A stretch of DNA of 64,000 nt from Pseudomonas graminis (GCF_013201545.1 NZ_CP053746.1:1825001-1889000); one strand, 5' to 3'; numbered from the stretch's first letter, positions 1-9,052 are shown. A program made the numbers and translations. Notes: generated by a model not told the origin, from the sequence alone.

Positions 1-1
1 G

Positions 2-52
2 GTCGATCAGTCGGATTACGCGACGCCCAAAATGCGAAGGATGGATACGTGA
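2..52 (+). CDS. hemD: Uroporphyrinogen-III synthase, C-terminal end only (partial)
   Basis: An open frame enters from the left edge and ends with a TGA at 50-52, giving a tail of about 16 residues that finishes KMRRMDT. Its stop overlaps the GTG start of hemX in a GTGA arrangement, typical of a translationally coupled operon. The identity rests on position: in Pseudomonas hemD directly precedes hemX and hemY. The fragment is too short to show any family motif, so hemD is an inference from gene order. Confidence 0.5.
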   Translation, partial: VDQSDYATPKMRRMDT

Positions 53-1191
53 GCGAAACAGTCTTGCCAAAAGATGACGTTGAACCGGTACTGGCCAAAC
101 CTGAGCCGCTGCCGGATCCAGCGTACAAAGAACCGTCGAGTCGCCGTAGCAGCAACGGGCTCGCCATACTGGCGCTGTTGCTGGGCGCTGCGGGCGTTGC
201 CGTTGGCGGCTGGAGTGTTTGGCAACTGCGCGCCATGCAGACCGGTCACCAGGAGCAGTCAGGTCAGCTGCAGGACATCGGTTCGCAGACCCAGGCGCTC
301 AAGCAGAGCGAGCAGCAAATCGCCGCACGTCTGGCGCAATTGCCACCGGCGCAGGAGCTGGAGGATCGCCGTCGCCTCGTTACGCAGTTGCAGGGTGATC
401 AGCAGCGACTGAGCCAGCGTGTGGAGACTGTGCTCGGCGCCAGCCGCAAGGATTGGCGTCTGGCCGAGGCGGAGCATCTGCTACGGCTGGCGAGCCTGAG
501 ACTGTCTGCACTGCAAGACGTCAACAGCGCTGCAGCGCTGGTTCAGGGCGCCGACGAGATTCTGCGCGAGCAGGACGATCCGGGTGCGTTCGCGGCTCGC
601 GAGCAATTGGCCAAAAGCCTGACCGCGCTGCGCAGCGTCGACCAACCGGATCGCACCGGACTGTTTCTGCAATTGGCGGCCGTGCGGGATCAAGTCGCGC
701 AGTTGAATGAGCTGGCGCCGGAATACAAGGACAAGGGCGATTCGCTGTTCGGTTTGACCGATGGCAGTGAGGACAGCTATTGGGCCAAGTGGTGGGACAA
801 GATTTCCCAGTTCGTGCGCATCGACTTCAACGCAGACAAGAATATTCGTCCGTTGCTGGCAGGCCAGAGCCTGACCCAGGTTCGTCTGGCGTTAAGCCTG
901 GCTATCGAGCAGGCGCAATGGGCTGCGCTCAACGGCCAGGCCCCGGTCTACGAGAAGGCCGTGGCTGAAGCGCGCAGCGTCCTGGACGACAATTTCAATC
1001 GCGATAACCAGCAAAGCAAAGCGCTTGGGCAGCGTCTGGACGAGCTCAGCAAACAGCCGGTCTCCGTCGCGACCCCTGACCTGACACAAAGTCTGGCGGC
1101 GGTGCAGGCGTATCTCGAACAGCGTCATACGCCTGTCGGCGGTGCGCTGGAGAAACGCCCTGACGAGGCGCAGCCTGGGAAACAGCCATGA
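49..1191 (+). CDS. hemX: HemX, membrane-anchored protein of the haem cluster
   Basis: A 380-residue protein of the HemX family, long annotated as a uroporphyrin-III C-methyltransferase but without a recognisable methyltransferase fold. A charged N-terminal stretch is followed by one membrane segment at about residues 37-58, then a glutamine-rich probable coiled coil (about 65-135) and a helical domain expected in the periplasm. The GTG start at 49 overlaps the preceding stop and the TGA overlaps the hemY ATG by four bases, so hemD, hemX and hemY should be co-transcribed. The exact biochemical role of the family is unsettled; a scaffold or quality-control role in tetrapyrrole synthesis is often suggested. 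Confidence 0.93.
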   Translation: MSETVLPKDDVEPVLAKPEPLPDPAYKEPSSRRSSNGLAILALLLGAAGVAVGGWSVWQLRAMQTGHQEQSGQLQDIGSQTQALKQSEQQIAARLAQLPPAQELEDRRRLVTQLQGDQQRLSQRVETVLGASRKDWRLAEAEHLLRLASLRLSALQDVNSAAALVQGADEILREQDDPGAFAAREQLAKSLTALRSVDQPDRTGLFLQLAAVRDQVAQLNELAPEYKDKGDSLFGLTDGSEDSYWAKWWDKISQFVRIDFNADKNIRPLLAGQSLTQVRLALSLAIEQAQWAALNGQAPVYEKAVAEARSVLDDNFNRDNQQSKALGQRLDELSKQPVSVATPDLTQSLAAVQAYLEQRHTPVGGALEKRPDEAQPGKQP

Positions 1192-2435
1192 AGCGCGCTT
1201 ACGTCATCCTCTTTGTGCTGGTCGTGGCGGCGGCGCTAATAGGCGTCGCGATCTCCCGTCATGCGGGCTACGTGCTGATTTCCTACGACACCTTCCGCTA
1301 CGAATCGAGCATCTGGGCAGCCCTGGCGCTGCTGGTCGCCGTCCTCTTTATTCTGTGGCTGGTGCGCGTGCTGATCACGTTGCTGACGACCTCTGGTGGG
1401 GTGGTCAATCCCTGGTCACGCCGCAATCGAAGCCGTCGTGTGCAGAACGCGATCGAACAAGGGCAGATGGATCTCGCAGAAGGACGTTGGGCCAGTGCGC
1501 AACGCAACTTGCATCGCGCCGCTGAAGCGGAGCTTCAGCCGCTGCTGTACTACCTCGGTGCTGCCCGGGCAGCGAACGAGCAGGGGCGTTATGAAGAAAG
1601 CGATAACCTGCTCGAACGCGCGCTTGAGCGTCAGCCACAGGCTGAACTGGCCATCGCGCTGAGTCACGCGCAGCTGCAGGTGGACCGTGGCGACCTCGAT
1701 GGAGCACTGGTTACCCTGCAGGCCATGCAAGAACGCCATCCGCATAACCCGCAGGTCTTGCGCCATTTGCAGCGCCTTTACCGCGAGCGTGGCGCGTGGC
1801 CGGAGTTGATTCGTCTGATGCCGGAGCTGCGCAAGGATAAAGTCCTTCCGGCGCAGGAGCTGGCTGAACTGGAGAGACGCGCCTGGGGCGAAAACCTCTC
1901 CTTGGCTGCCCATCGGGAATCAGGCAGCGATACTGTCGCCACCGGTTTGCCTTCGCTGGAGCACGCCTGGCAGCAATTGACTTCGGCTCAGCGCCAGGAG
2001 CCCGCACTTGTGTTGGCGTATGCCGAGCAGTTGCGGCGCCTGGGCGCCGACGTGCAGGCCGAAGAGGTTTTGCGTACGGCGATGAAGCGCGATTACAACA
2101 CTCACCTTGCGCGGCTGTATGGCTTGGTGCGCGGCGCCGACCCTGCCAGGCAACTGCAGACCGCCGAAGGCTGGCTGAAAAGTCATACCGATGACCCAGG
2201 CTTGCTGTTGACCCTGGGTCGTCTGTGCCTGCAAAGCAGCTTGTGGGGTAAAGCGCGTGATTACCTCGAGTCGAGCTTGAGGTTGCAGCGCAACCCGGAA
2301 GCGTGTGCCGAACTGGCTCGTCTGCTTGCGCAGCTGGGCGAGACTGATCGCAGCAATCAGCTGTTTCAGGAAGGTCTGGGTTTGCTGGATGAGCGTTTGC
2401 TCGCCCGTCCGTTGCCAGCACTGACACGCGCTTAG
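1188..2435 (+). CDS. hemY: HemY, TPR-containing inner-membrane protein of the haem cluster
   Basis: A 415-residue HemY family protein. Two hydrophobic segments lie near the N-terminus (about residues 5-22 and 42-62), consistent with inner-membrane anchoring, and the rest is helical with TPR-like repeats, for example around LYYLGAARAANEQGRYEES and again near the C-terminus. It should not be confused with the Bacillus HemY protoporphyrinogen oxidase, which is an unrelated enzyme. The start overlaps the hemX stop (ATGA), indicating coupling. The operon appears to end here, because a strong hairpin follows 21 bases after the stop. Confidence 0.93.
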   Translation: MKRAYVILFVLVVAAALIGVAISRHAGYVLISYDTFRYESSIWAALALLVAVLFILWLVRVLITLLTTSGGVVNPWSRRNRSRRVQNAIEQGQMDLAEGRWASAQRNLHRAAEAELQPLLYYLGAARAANEQGRYEESDNLLERALERQPQAELAIALSHAQLQVDRGDLDGALVTLQAMQERHPHNPQVLRHLQRLYRERGAWPELIRLMPELRKDKVLPAQELAELERRAWGENLSLAAHRESGSDTVATGLPSLEHAWQQLTSAQRQEPALVLAYAEQLRRLGADVQAEEVLRTAMKRDYNTHLARLYGLVRGADPARQLQTAEGWLKSHTDDPGLLLTLGRLCLQSSLWGKARDYLESSLRLQRNPEACAELARLLAQLGETDRSNQLFQEGLGLLDERLLARPLPALTRA

Positions 2436-2456
2436 ACTGGGGTAAGACGTCAACTC

Positions 2457-2482
2457 GAAGAGGCCCGCTTGCGGGCCTCTTC
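2457..2482 (+). terminator. Hairpin terminator after hemY
   Basis: A perfect 12-base inverted repeat (GAAGAGGCCCGC and its complement) with almost no loop begins 21 bases after the hemY stop. A moderately T-rich stretch follows at 2494-2503 rather than an immediate T run. It probably ends the hemCDXY transcript. Confidence 0.75.
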
Positions 2483-2686
2483 AGTGTCTGAGTCTTTTAT
2501 TTGTGTAGGGCATTTCCGTGCTTCGTGTGGCTTGTTGAGAGGATCTTTGGGCTACCGGTATAACGTCTTAAACACGGCGTCGGGATTTACCTACATCAAC
2601 AAAGAAATATCCTCCGTTGAGCGCCTTGAAAGCGACTCGCGCTTTCCTCTACCGTAGCCGCCTTCGTCTTTTGTTACGGATTTTCC

Positions 2687-3214
2687 ATGCAGCTGGCTCG
2701 TACGCGCTCCTTGTTCTCTCTGGCGTTTCTGGCCTGCGCATCGATTGTGGGAGCGACAGTTTATCTCGGCCCTGTAGTTGATGCGGCGCCATGTCCGATG
2801 TGTCTGCTTCAGCGTGTGCTCATGGCGGTATCTGCGGGTGTGTGTTTGCTCGCCGCGCTGCACGCGCCGGGCAAATCTGGCTGGCGTATCTACGCGGGCT
2901 TTCTTTTACTGTTTTCCGCTTTGGGAGCGAGCGTCGCGGCACGTCAGGTCTGGTTGCAGGCTTCGCCGCCCGAGAACATGGCAGCGTGTATTGAAAACCT
3001 GCACTACCTCATGGAAACGCAAAGCTACGTGAAGGTCATGGCGATGGTGCTGGCGGGAAGCGCAGGGTGCTCCGAGATCAACTGGTCGCTGTTTGGCATC
3101 AGCTTGCCGGAGTGGAGCCTGTTGGCGTTTTCAGGTTTAAGCCTGTTCGCGCTGTACTACCTTTTTATCGAGTTTCGCCGCTTCAGATCAATGGATGTGG
3201 GGACGGCCGATTAA
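2687..3214 (+). CDS. dsbB: Disulfide bond formation protein B (DsbB family)
   Basis: A 175-residue inner-membrane protein with four hydrophobic segments, the usual size for DsbB. It reoxidises periplasmic DsbA and passes electrons to quinone. The first redox pair is visible as C36-P-M-C39 in the first periplasmic loop, and a second pair as C101 and C128 in the long second loop. An LQR following the CxxC matches the arginine region implicated in quinone interaction. Pseudomonas carry more than one DsbB; the copy next to algQ is called dsbH or dsbB1 in P. aeruginosa. It stands alone: a terminator lies upstream and algQ has its own promoter-like region downstream. Confidence 0.93.
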   Translation: MQLARTRSLFSLAFLACASIVGATVYLGPVVDAAPCPMCLLQRVLMAVSAGVCLLAALHAPGKSGWRIYAGFLLLFSALGASVAARQVWLQASPPENMAACIENLHYLMETQSYVKVMAMVLAGSAGCSEINWSLFGISLPEWSLLAFSGLSLFALYYLFIEFRRFRSMDVGTAD

Positions 3215-3245
3215 ACACTTGTATGAACTTTATGTCCTGCGTACC

Positions 3246-3272
3246 TTGATGGGCTAGTCATGCGGGCATAAT
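3246..3272 (+). promoter_or_regulatory. Candidate sigma-70 promoter for algQ
   Basis: TTGATG (3246-3251) and CATAAT (3267-3272) are separated by 15 bases, or 16 if CTTGAT is taken as the -35. They lie about 125 bases before the algQ start. The -10 is good, the spacing short. Confidence 0.35.
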
Positions 3273-3396
3273 CTGGGCCGCACGCATCATCGGATCAATG
3301 CTGCTGTTTGCGCTTTTCCCGGCCGGCTCCGACACGTCTCGGACCGAACCGCAAAGCGCTTGAAGCAGCATGCCCCTGAAGGGAAGAGAGAACATC

Positions 3397-3855
3397 ATGC
3401 TGGAAAGTTGTCAGAACGCTCAGGAACGCTGGGGTGGGGTTCACAAGCTGATTGACCGCTGGTTGCTGGAGCGCAACGAGTTGATCACGGCTTATTACGC
3501 CTTGAGTGCAGATCCGGAAGCGTTTGCCGAAAAAAGCACGCCCTTGCAGGAATTCTGCGGCTCGTTGGTCGATTACGTGTCGGCGGGTCATTTCGAAATT
3601 TACGAGCAGCTCACCAACGAGGCCAAGGCGTTCAAGAATCAGCGCGGCCTTGAGCTGGCTGACACGATCTATCCTCGTATCGACGTCATCACCGAGAAGT
3701 TGCTGGCGTTCAACGATCTCTGTGACGAAGGCAAATGCGTCGCCGAGAAATTCAAGGAGTTGGGCGGCTTGCTGCACGAGCGCTTTGAACTGGAAGACTG
3801 CCTGATCGAAGTGCTGCATAACGCGCACAAGGAACAGATTGAGGCAGAGGTCTGA
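3397..3855 (+). CDS. algQ: Anti-RNA polymerase sigma-70 factor AlgQ/Rsd
   Basis: A 152-residue member of the Rsd/AlgQ family. These proteins bind the housekeeping sigma factor and free core RNA polymerase for alternative sigma factors; in P. aeruginosa AlgQ affects alginate and siderophore genes. The N-terminus [16 protein letters not shown] is characteristic of the Pseudomonas proteins. The frame is open from an ATG at 3370, but the ATG at 3397 was chosen because a GGAAGAGAG ribosome site sits just before it and because it gives the family's usual length and start. A symmetrical terminator follows 15 bases after the stop. Confidence 0.95.
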   Translation: MLESCQNAQERWGGVHKLIDRWLLERNELITAYYALSADPEAFAEKSTPLQEFCGSLVDYVSAGHFEIYEQLTNEAKAFKNQRGLELADTIYPRIDVITEKLLAFNDLCDEGKCVAEKFKELGGLLHERFELEDCLIEVLHNAHKEQIEAEV

Positions 3856-3870
3856 GCAGACCGCTGATGA

Positions 3871-3900
3871 AAAAAAGGGTGCCTTGGGCACCCTTTTTTA
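3871..3900. terminator. Bidirectional terminator between algQ and the FKBP gene
   Basis: AAAAAAGGGTGCC, a three-base loop, then GGCACCCTTTTTTT. The A tract on one side and T tract on the other let it work in both directions, between algQ (plus) and the convergent isomerase gene (minus). Confidence 0.92.
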
Positions 3901-3948
3901 TGGTCTGTCTTTAGGGCTGCCGCCGACGAGCCTGAGCCACTGCCAGCG

Positions 3949-4626
3949 TTACGGCGACACCCCGAGCAGCTCGATGTCGAACACCAGCGGCGTGTAGGGA
4001 TCGATCAGGTCGCCTGCGCCCTCTGCACCGTACGCCTGGGCCGAGGGGATGACCAGCCGCCATTTGGCACCCACCGGCATGTCGGCGAGGGCTGTGGTCC
4101 AGCCAGCGATGACGCTGTCCAGGCGGAACCATTGTGGCTGCTGGCTCTGATCGAAGATCGTGCCATCAGGCAGACGGCCCACGTACTTCACCTGCACACG
4201 GCCATTGATGTCGGGTTTGGCGCCGTTGCCCGGCGTCAGTTCGGTCATCAGGATGCCATCCGCGAGTTGGCGAACGCCAGGTTTGGCCTTTTCGACGTCC
4301 ATGAATTTGCGTTCGTCCTTCAGCGCCGCTTCGGTTTGCGGTTCAGTCTGGCCAGAGCTTTCAGCCTGGGCGAGGGCGGCGTCGTGGTCGCTGAGGATCT
4401 GCTCCATGCGTTCCTGTTTGATCGCCAGCGGCTTGCCTTGATACGCCGACTGCAGACCTTCAAGCAGTGCGGGCAGCTGCAGGTCAGGTGCTTCCTGGCG
4501 CAGACGCTCCCCCAGACTTGCGCCAAGGCTGTATGAAAGGTCGTGAGTGTTGTCGGACGCCGGAGCATCAGTCGCGTGAGCAAAGGGTACCAAGAGGAAC
4601 AACGATATAAACAGGTAGCGCGACAT
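3949..4626 (-). CDS. FKBP-type peptidyl-prolyl cis-trans isomerase, periplasmic
   Basis: A 225-residue protein with a clear signal peptide (cleavage expected after PFAHA, about residue 18), an FKBP N-terminal dimerisation region (the YSLGASLGERL segment is typical of FkpA/Mip/FklB proteins) and a C-terminal FKBP domain with VQVKYVGRLPDGTIFDQS and the substrate-pocket tryptophan and tyrosine region VIAGWTTAL. It should catalyse prolyl isomerisation and act as a folding chaperone in the periplasm. It is divergent from algP, the same arrangement as PA5254/algP in P. aeruginosa. CATAAT on the minus strand at 4655-4660 could be its -10 element. Confidence 0.92.
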   Translation of the reverse strand: MSRYLFISLFLLVPFAHATDAPASDNTHDLSYSLGASLGERLRQEAPDLQLPALLEGLQSAYQGKPLAIKQERMEQILSDHDAALAQAESSGQTEPQTEAALKDERKFMDVEKAKPGVRQLADGILMTELTPGNGAKPDINGRVQVKYVGRLPDGTIFDQSQQPQWFRLDSVIAGWTTALADMPVGAKWRLVIPSAQAYGAEGAGDLIDPYTPLVFDIELLGVSP

Positions 4627-4805
4627 GAATGCTCTCCGGCCTGGGAAGTGAGCGATTATGCCAGCGCTGAAGCCCGAGCGTGACGGGTATTGCCGCGCTT
4701 TTCGGCGTCTTGCAACAGAGCGGGGATCGTAGTGTCAAGATGCCCTAGCGGCGGTGCGGGCGGAGGTCTAGTATGGCCGCACTCAAATCAGCCAGGAGGT
4801 AAGTC

Positions 4806-5735
4806 ATGTCGGCCACCAAGAAGCCAGTAAACACTCCGTTGCATTTGCTTCAACAGCTTTCGAGCAGCCTGCTCGAGCATCTCGAAGAGGCCTGCTCTCA
4901 AGCATTGGCTGACGCTGAAAAACTGCTTGCCAAACTCGAAAAACAACGTGGCAAGGCGCAGGAAAAACTGCACAAGTCGCGCACCAAATTGCAGGACGCT
5001 GCCGCCGCCGGTAAAGCCAAGGCCCAAGGCAAGGCCAAAGACAGCGTGGCCGAGCTCGAATCGCTGCTCGACGCTTTGAAAGATCGTCAGACTGAAACCC
5101 GCAGCTACATCCTCAACCTCAAGCGTGATGCTCAGGAAAGCCTTAAGCTGGCCCAAGGCATTGGCCGCGTGAAGGAAGCCGTTGGCAAAGCGCTGAACGA
5201 TCGCGCTGCAAAACCTCCGGTTCAAGCAGCTGCCAAGTCTGTCGCTGTAAAATCGCCTGCGAAATCACCTGCAAAACCTGCGGTTAAAGTCGTCCCGGCA
5301 AAGCCTGCTGCTAGAACTGCGGTCAAAGCCGTCGCTGAGAAAACCGTTGCCAAAGTGACTGCGAAAACCGTGGCCGCCAAGCCAGCTGCGAGCAAGCCGG
5401 CGGCGAAAACGCCTGTTGCCGCGAAATCGGCCGCCAAGCCTGTAGCCAAGAGCACCGCTGCCAAACCGGTTGCCGTGAAAGCCACTGCCAAACCTGCTCC
5501 AGCTAAAGCGCCTGCGGCAAAACCAGGCGCCACTGCCGCCGCCAAGCCGGCCGCGAGCAAAGTAGCCGCCAAGCCTGCCGTCAAGCCAGCTGCATCAAAA
5601 CCTGCTGCCGCCAAGCCAGTCGCAGCCAAGCCTGCGGCAAAGCCAGCCGCCACGTCTGTCGCTCCGGCGGCCTCCGCTGCGCCAGCCGCTCCGGCAGCGC
5701 CAGCTGCTGATTCGACCTCGAACAGCGCGTCCTAA
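4806..5735 (+). CDS. algP: AlgP, histone H1-like alginate regulatory protein
   Basis: A 309-residue protein with two parts. Residues 1-135 form a helical, probably coiled-coil domain. From about residue 140 to the end it is almost entirely lysine, alanine, proline and valine in degenerate KPAA-type repeats that resemble the tail of eukaryotic histone H1. AlgP (AlgR3) was described in P. aeruginosa as a DNA-binding regulator of alginate genes. An AGGAGG ribosome site precedes the ATG. The repeats are degenerate at DNA level, so length variation between strains is likely. The stop overlaps the stop region of the convergent TIGR02444 gene by four bases. Confidence 0.93.
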   Translation: MSATKKPVNTPLHLLQQLSSSLLEHLEEACSQALADAEKLLAKLEKQRGKAQEKLHKSRTKLQDAAAAGKAKAQGKAKDSVAELESLLDALKDRQTETRSYILNLKRDAQESLKLAQGIGRVKEAVGKALNDRAAKPPVQAAAKSVAVKSPAKSPAKPAVKVVPAKPAARTAVKAVAEKTVAKVTAKTVAAKPAASKPAAKTPVAAKSAAKPVAKSTAAKPVAVKATAKPAPAKAPAAKPGATAAAKPAASKVAAKPAVKPAASKPAAAKPVAAKPAAKPAATSVAPAASAAPAAPAAPAADSTSNSAS

Positions 5736-6205
5736 GCGATATCGGTCCCGGCGCGAAGCAGGATATGCAACGCGTCGGGACTGGCTTGAGCGGCACCTCC
5801 CGCCAGCGCTTCCAGCCATACACCCGTAGGTTGAGCATCTCGCTGAGGCCAGTCTTCGGTCAGCCGTTGCAATCGCACCAGCAGCTCACGCTCGGCATCA
5901 AGCTCCAGGGTTTTCAGCCTGTCGCGTAACGCCTTTAGTTCTTCGTCGCCGGTCGCGTCAGCCTTCCAGCGTGTCCGAATATCCCGCAAAGGCCCCACCA
6001 CCTGCTCGTGCCACGGGTCGGCCAATTGTCCGATTTGTCGTGCACGCTCCGGGTCGAACTGCACACCACGCCGGTCCATCCAGACCCCGCACAGCAGCGC
6101 GCAGACATTGGCGCCATTGGCTTGCAGGTTCAGGCACGCCTGCTCGACGCCTGGGCGCGCATAAAAATCGAGGGTGAAACTCCATAGGTCCGAAAGCATC
6201 GTCAT
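5732..6205 (-). CDS. TIGR02444 family protein of unknown function
   Basis: A 157-residue cytoplasmic protein with the N-terminal signature LWSFTLDFYARPGVEQACL and a conserved LLCGVWMDRRG segment, recognised as the TIGR02444 family found beside the ABC-F gene in many Pseudomonas. No catalytic motif is visible and there is no signal peptide. Two ATGs, at 6205 and 6199, are possible; an AGG lies better spaced for the second. It is divergent from yheS with only 40 bases between them and overlaps the end of algP. Function unknown. Confidence 0.85.
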   Translation of the reverse strand: MTMLSDLWSFTLDFYARPGVEQACLNLQANGANVCALLCGVWMDRRGVQFDPERARQIGQLADPWHEQVVGPLRDIRTRWKADATGDEELKALRDRLKTLELDAERELLVRLQRLTEDWPQRDAQPTGVWLEALAGGAAQASPDALHILLRAGTDIA

Positions 6206-6245
6206 CTACCTGTTTTGGGCGAAGCTGGTAGACTCCGCGGCCATT

Positions 6246-8156
6246 ATGATCAGACTTCAAAGCCTTACCTTACAGCGTGGTCCGCAACGTCTGCTAGAAG
6301 ACGCCGAGCTGACCCTGCACGCCGGCCAGAAAGCCGGCCTGATCGGCGCCAACGGCGCCGGTAAATCCAGCCTCTTTGCGTTGCTTCGGGGTGAACTGAC
6401 CCCCGACAACGGCGATTGCCTGCTGCCCGCCGATTGGCGCATCGCCCACATGCGTCAGGAGGTCGATACCCTCGATCGGCTGGCGGTGGATTACGTTCTT
6501 GACGGCGACCTGCGTCTGCGTCAGGTGCAGCATGACCTTGCTGCTGCCGAAGCTTCCCAGGACGGCGCCGCGCAGGCGCGTCTGCATTCGGAGCTCGACA
6601 GCGCCGATGGCTACACGGCCGACGCGCGGGCGCGCAAGTTGCTGGCAGGTCTGGGCTTTACCAACGAGCAGATGGAGCGCCAGGTCAGCGATTTCTCCGG
6701 TGGCTGGCGGATGCGTCTCAACCTGGCGCAGGCGTTGATGTGTCCTTCGGACCTGCTGCTGCTCGATGAACCGACCAACCACTTGGACCTCGATGCCATT
6801 CTCTGGCTCGAAGACTGGCTCAAGAGCTACCAGGGCACGCTGCTGCTGATCTCCCACGACCGCGATTTTCTGGATGCGGTGGTCGATCACGTTGCCCACG
6901 TCGAGCAGAAAAAGATCACGCTTTATCGCGGCGGTTACAGCGCTTTCGAACGCGCTCGTGCCGAACGCCTGGCCCAGCAACAGCAGGCCTACGACAAACA
7001 ACAGGCCCAGCGCGCGCACATGGAGAAATTCATCACGCGCTTCAAGGCCCAGGCCACCAAGGCCAAACAGGCCCAGAGCCGGATCAAGGCGCTTGAGCGA
7101 ATGGAAGAGCTGTCGGCGGCCCACGTCGATTCTCCATTCGACTTCACCTTCCGTGAATCGACCAAGATCTCCAGCCCGCTGATGGATTTGTCTGACGCAA
7201 GACTCGGTTATGGCGACAAAGCCATTCTGCAAAAGGTGAAGCTGCAACTGACGCCGGGTGCACGCATCGGTTTGCTGGGCCCGAACGGTGCCGGTAAATC
7301 CACGCTGATCAAAAACCTCGCAGGCGAACTCGAACCACTGAGCGGGCGTATGGTGCGCGGCGAAAACACGGTGGTCGGCTACTTCGCGCAGCATCAGCTT
7401 GATTCCCTGGACGCCAAGGCCAGTCCGCTGCTGCACCTTCAGCGTATCGCGCCCACCGAGCGCGAACAGGCCTTGCGGGATTTCCTCGGCGGTTTCGATT
7501 TCCGCGGTGCGCGCCTCGACGAGCCGGTGCTGAATTTCTCCGGTGGCGAGAAAGCGCGGCTGGCGCTGGCCCTGATTGCATGGGACAAACCCAACCTGCT
7601 GCTGCTCGACGAACCGACCAACCACTTGGATCTGGAAATGCGCCTGGCCCTGACCATGGCGCTTCAGGAGTTCAGTGGCGCGGTGCTGGTGGTCTCACAC
7701 GATCGGCATTTGCTCAAGAGCACGACTGACAACTTCCTTCTCGTCGCCGATGGCCTGGTTCAGGAGTTCGATGGCGATCTGGATGACTATGCGCGATGGC
7801 TGGTGGACTACCGCCTGCGCAATGCGCCGGCCAGTAATACACCGGTCAATGTCGACAAGACCGACAAGAAGGCCCAGCGTCAGCAGGCTGCCGCACTGCG
7901 CCAGCAACTCGCGCCCCACAAACGCGAAGCCGACAAGCTTGAAAAAGAGCTTGGCACGCTGCACGAGAAGCTGGCGAAGATAGAAGCGGCCTTGGGCGAC
8001 AGCGGTATCTACGAAGCGGCCAACAAAGACAAATTGCGCGACCTGCTGGCCGATCAGGCGAAGCTCAAATCCCGTGAGGCCGAACTCGAAGAAGCCTGGA
8101 TGGAAGCGCTGGAGTTGCTGGAGTCGATGCAAGCCGAGCTGGAAGCGTTGTCCTGA
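6246..8156 (+). CDS. yheS: ABC-F family ATPase YheS
   Basis: A 636-residue soluble protein with two ABC ATPase domains and no membrane domain, so an ABC-F translation factor rather than a transporter. Walker A motifs GANGAGKSS and GPNGAGKST, signature motifs DFSGGWRMRL and NFSGGEKARL and Walker B runs LLLLDEPTNHLDL occur twice. A charged linker lies between the domains (about residues 235-310) and a coiled-coil extension follows the second. Length and extension fit YheS; these proteins bind the ribosomal E site and help stalled ribosomes. The ORF can be extended to 6174, but the ATG at 6246 (MIRLQSLTL) fits the family start. Confidence 0.93.
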   Translation: MIRLQSLTLQRGPQRLLEDAELTLHAGQKAGLIGANGAGKSSLFALLRGELTPDNGDCLLPADWRIAHMRQEVDTLDRLAVDYVLDGDLRLRQVQHDLAAAEASQDGAAQARLHSELDSADGYTADARARKLLAGLGFTNEQMERQVSDFSGGWRMRLNLAQALMCPSDLLLLDEPTNHLDLDAILWLEDWLKSYQGTLLLISHDRDFLDAVVDHVAHVEQKKITLYRGGYSAFERARAERLAQQQQAYDKQQAQRAHMEKFITRFKAQATKAKQAQSRIKALERMEELSAAHVDSPFDFTFRESTKISSPLMDLSDARLGYGDKAILQKVKLQLTPGARIGLLGPNGAGKSTLIKNLAGELEPLSGRMVRGENTVVGYFAQHQLDSLDAKASPLLHLQRIAPTEREQALRDFLGGFDFRGARLDEPVLNFSGGEKARLALALIAWDKPNLLLLDEPTNHLDLEMRLALTMALQEFSGAVLVVSHDRHLLKSTTDNFLLVADGLVQEFDGDLDDYARWLVDYRLRNAPASNTPVNVDKTDKKAQRQQAAALRQQLAPHKREADKLEKELGTLHEKLAKIEAALGDSGIYEAANKDKLRDLLADQAKLKSREAELEEAWMEALELLESMQAELEALS

Positions 8157-8160
8157 CAGC

Positions 8161-8192
8161 GTCGCCTGCGTTAGCCGTCTACCGCAGGCGAC
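8161..8192 (+). terminator. Hairpin after yheS
   Basis: Perfect 10-base stem GTCGCCTGCG / CGCAGGCGAC with a 12-base loop, five bases after the yheS stop. There is no T run, so termination is plausible but not certain. A second small hairpin (CAGTCA-GAAA-TGACTG) lies at 8222-8237. Confidence 0.5.
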
Positions 8193-8295
8193 CGTTACAG
8201 CTGTCTGGCAAGTCGCCGCAACAGTCAGAAATGACTGGCCTTCAAGGGCCCGGAAACACTAGGTTAAGCGTAGATTTCGTTGCCTGAGGTGTGTG

Positions 8296-8922
8296 ATGTC
8301 GCTCGAAACATGGTTGGGGTTCTTCGCCGCTTGCTGGGTTATCAGCCTGTCTCCGGGTGCGGGCGCTATTGCCTCGATGTCCAGCGGTCTGCAATACGGG
8401 TTCTGGCGTGGCTACTGGAACGCGCTGGGCCTGCAGGTCGCCCTTGTCGTGCAGATCGCTGTGGTCGCCGTAGGGCTAGGCGCGGTTCTGGCCACTTCGG
8501 CATTGGCATTCACCCTGATTAAATGGTTTGGCGTCGCCTACCTGGTCTATCTGGGCATCAAACAGTGGCGTGCGCTGCCGAGCGATCTGGCGGATGATTC
8601 AGCAGTCCGGCCGGTGGGCAAGCCGCTTGTGCTCATGGCCCGCGGTTTTCTGGTGAACATCAGCAACCCCAAGGCGCTGGTGTTCATCCTGGCGATCCTG
8701 CCGCAGTTCATTGACACGCATCTGCCGCTGCTGCCGCAATACCTGATCATCGCCTCGACCATGGTCTGCGTGGATCTGATCGTCATGGCGGGCTACACCG
8801 GGTTGGCTTCGAAAGTACTCCGCGCCCTTAAAACCCCCAAACAGCAGCGTCGAATGAACCGCACCTTCGCCGGATTGTTCGTCAGCGCCGCGGCCTTCCT
8901 CGCCACCTTGCATCGGGCTTGA
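8296..8922 (+). CDS. LysE/RhtB family amino-acid or metabolite exporter
   Basis: A 208-residue inner-membrane protein with about six hydrophobic segments and the hallmark N-terminal motif ISLSPGAGAIASMSSG of the LysE/RhtB superfamily, which exports amino acids such as homoserine, threonine or lysine. WFGVAYLVYLGIKQWR and NPKALVFILAILPQF are further family signatures. A GAGG six bases before the ATG at 8296 decides this start over the in-frame GTG at 8293. The substrate cannot be told from sequence. Two REP pairs follow. Confidence 0.88.
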   Translation: MSLETWLGFFAACWVISLSPGAGAIASMSSGLQYGFWRGYWNALGLQVALVVQIAVVAVGLGAVLATSALAFTLIKWFGVAYLVYLGIKQWRALPSDLADDSAVRPVGKPLVLMARGFLVNISNPKALVFILAILPQFIDTHLPLLPQYLIIASTMVCVDLIVMAGYTGLASKVLRALKTPKQQRRMNRTFAGLFVSAAAFLATLHRA

Positions 8923-8960
8923 ATCGGAGAAAGCCAGTTGGATGCATACGATGTCTCAGT

Positions 8961-9052
8961 AGGACCGGCTTCAGCCGGGAAGAGGCCGGTGTGAGCGCCC
9001 TCAATTTTGCAGCGTGGCCACTGACGCATTCCCGGCTGAAGCCGGTCCTACA
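8961..9052. repeat. REP pair (BIME), copy 1
   Basis: GGACCGGCTTCAGCCGGGAAGAGGCCGGT on one side and CCCGGCTGAAGCCGGTCC on the other, in opposite orientation around about 35 bases of less conserved sequence. This is the Pseudomonas REP doublet, also found at 9073, 17509, 17619, 42634 and 52810. Confidence 0.9.

Noticed and set aside
5222..5653. 143-codon alanine/glycine-rich open frame on the minus strand inside algP
   Set aside because: It is the reverse of the KPAA-coding repeats, with no ribosome site; open only because of the repeat composition.
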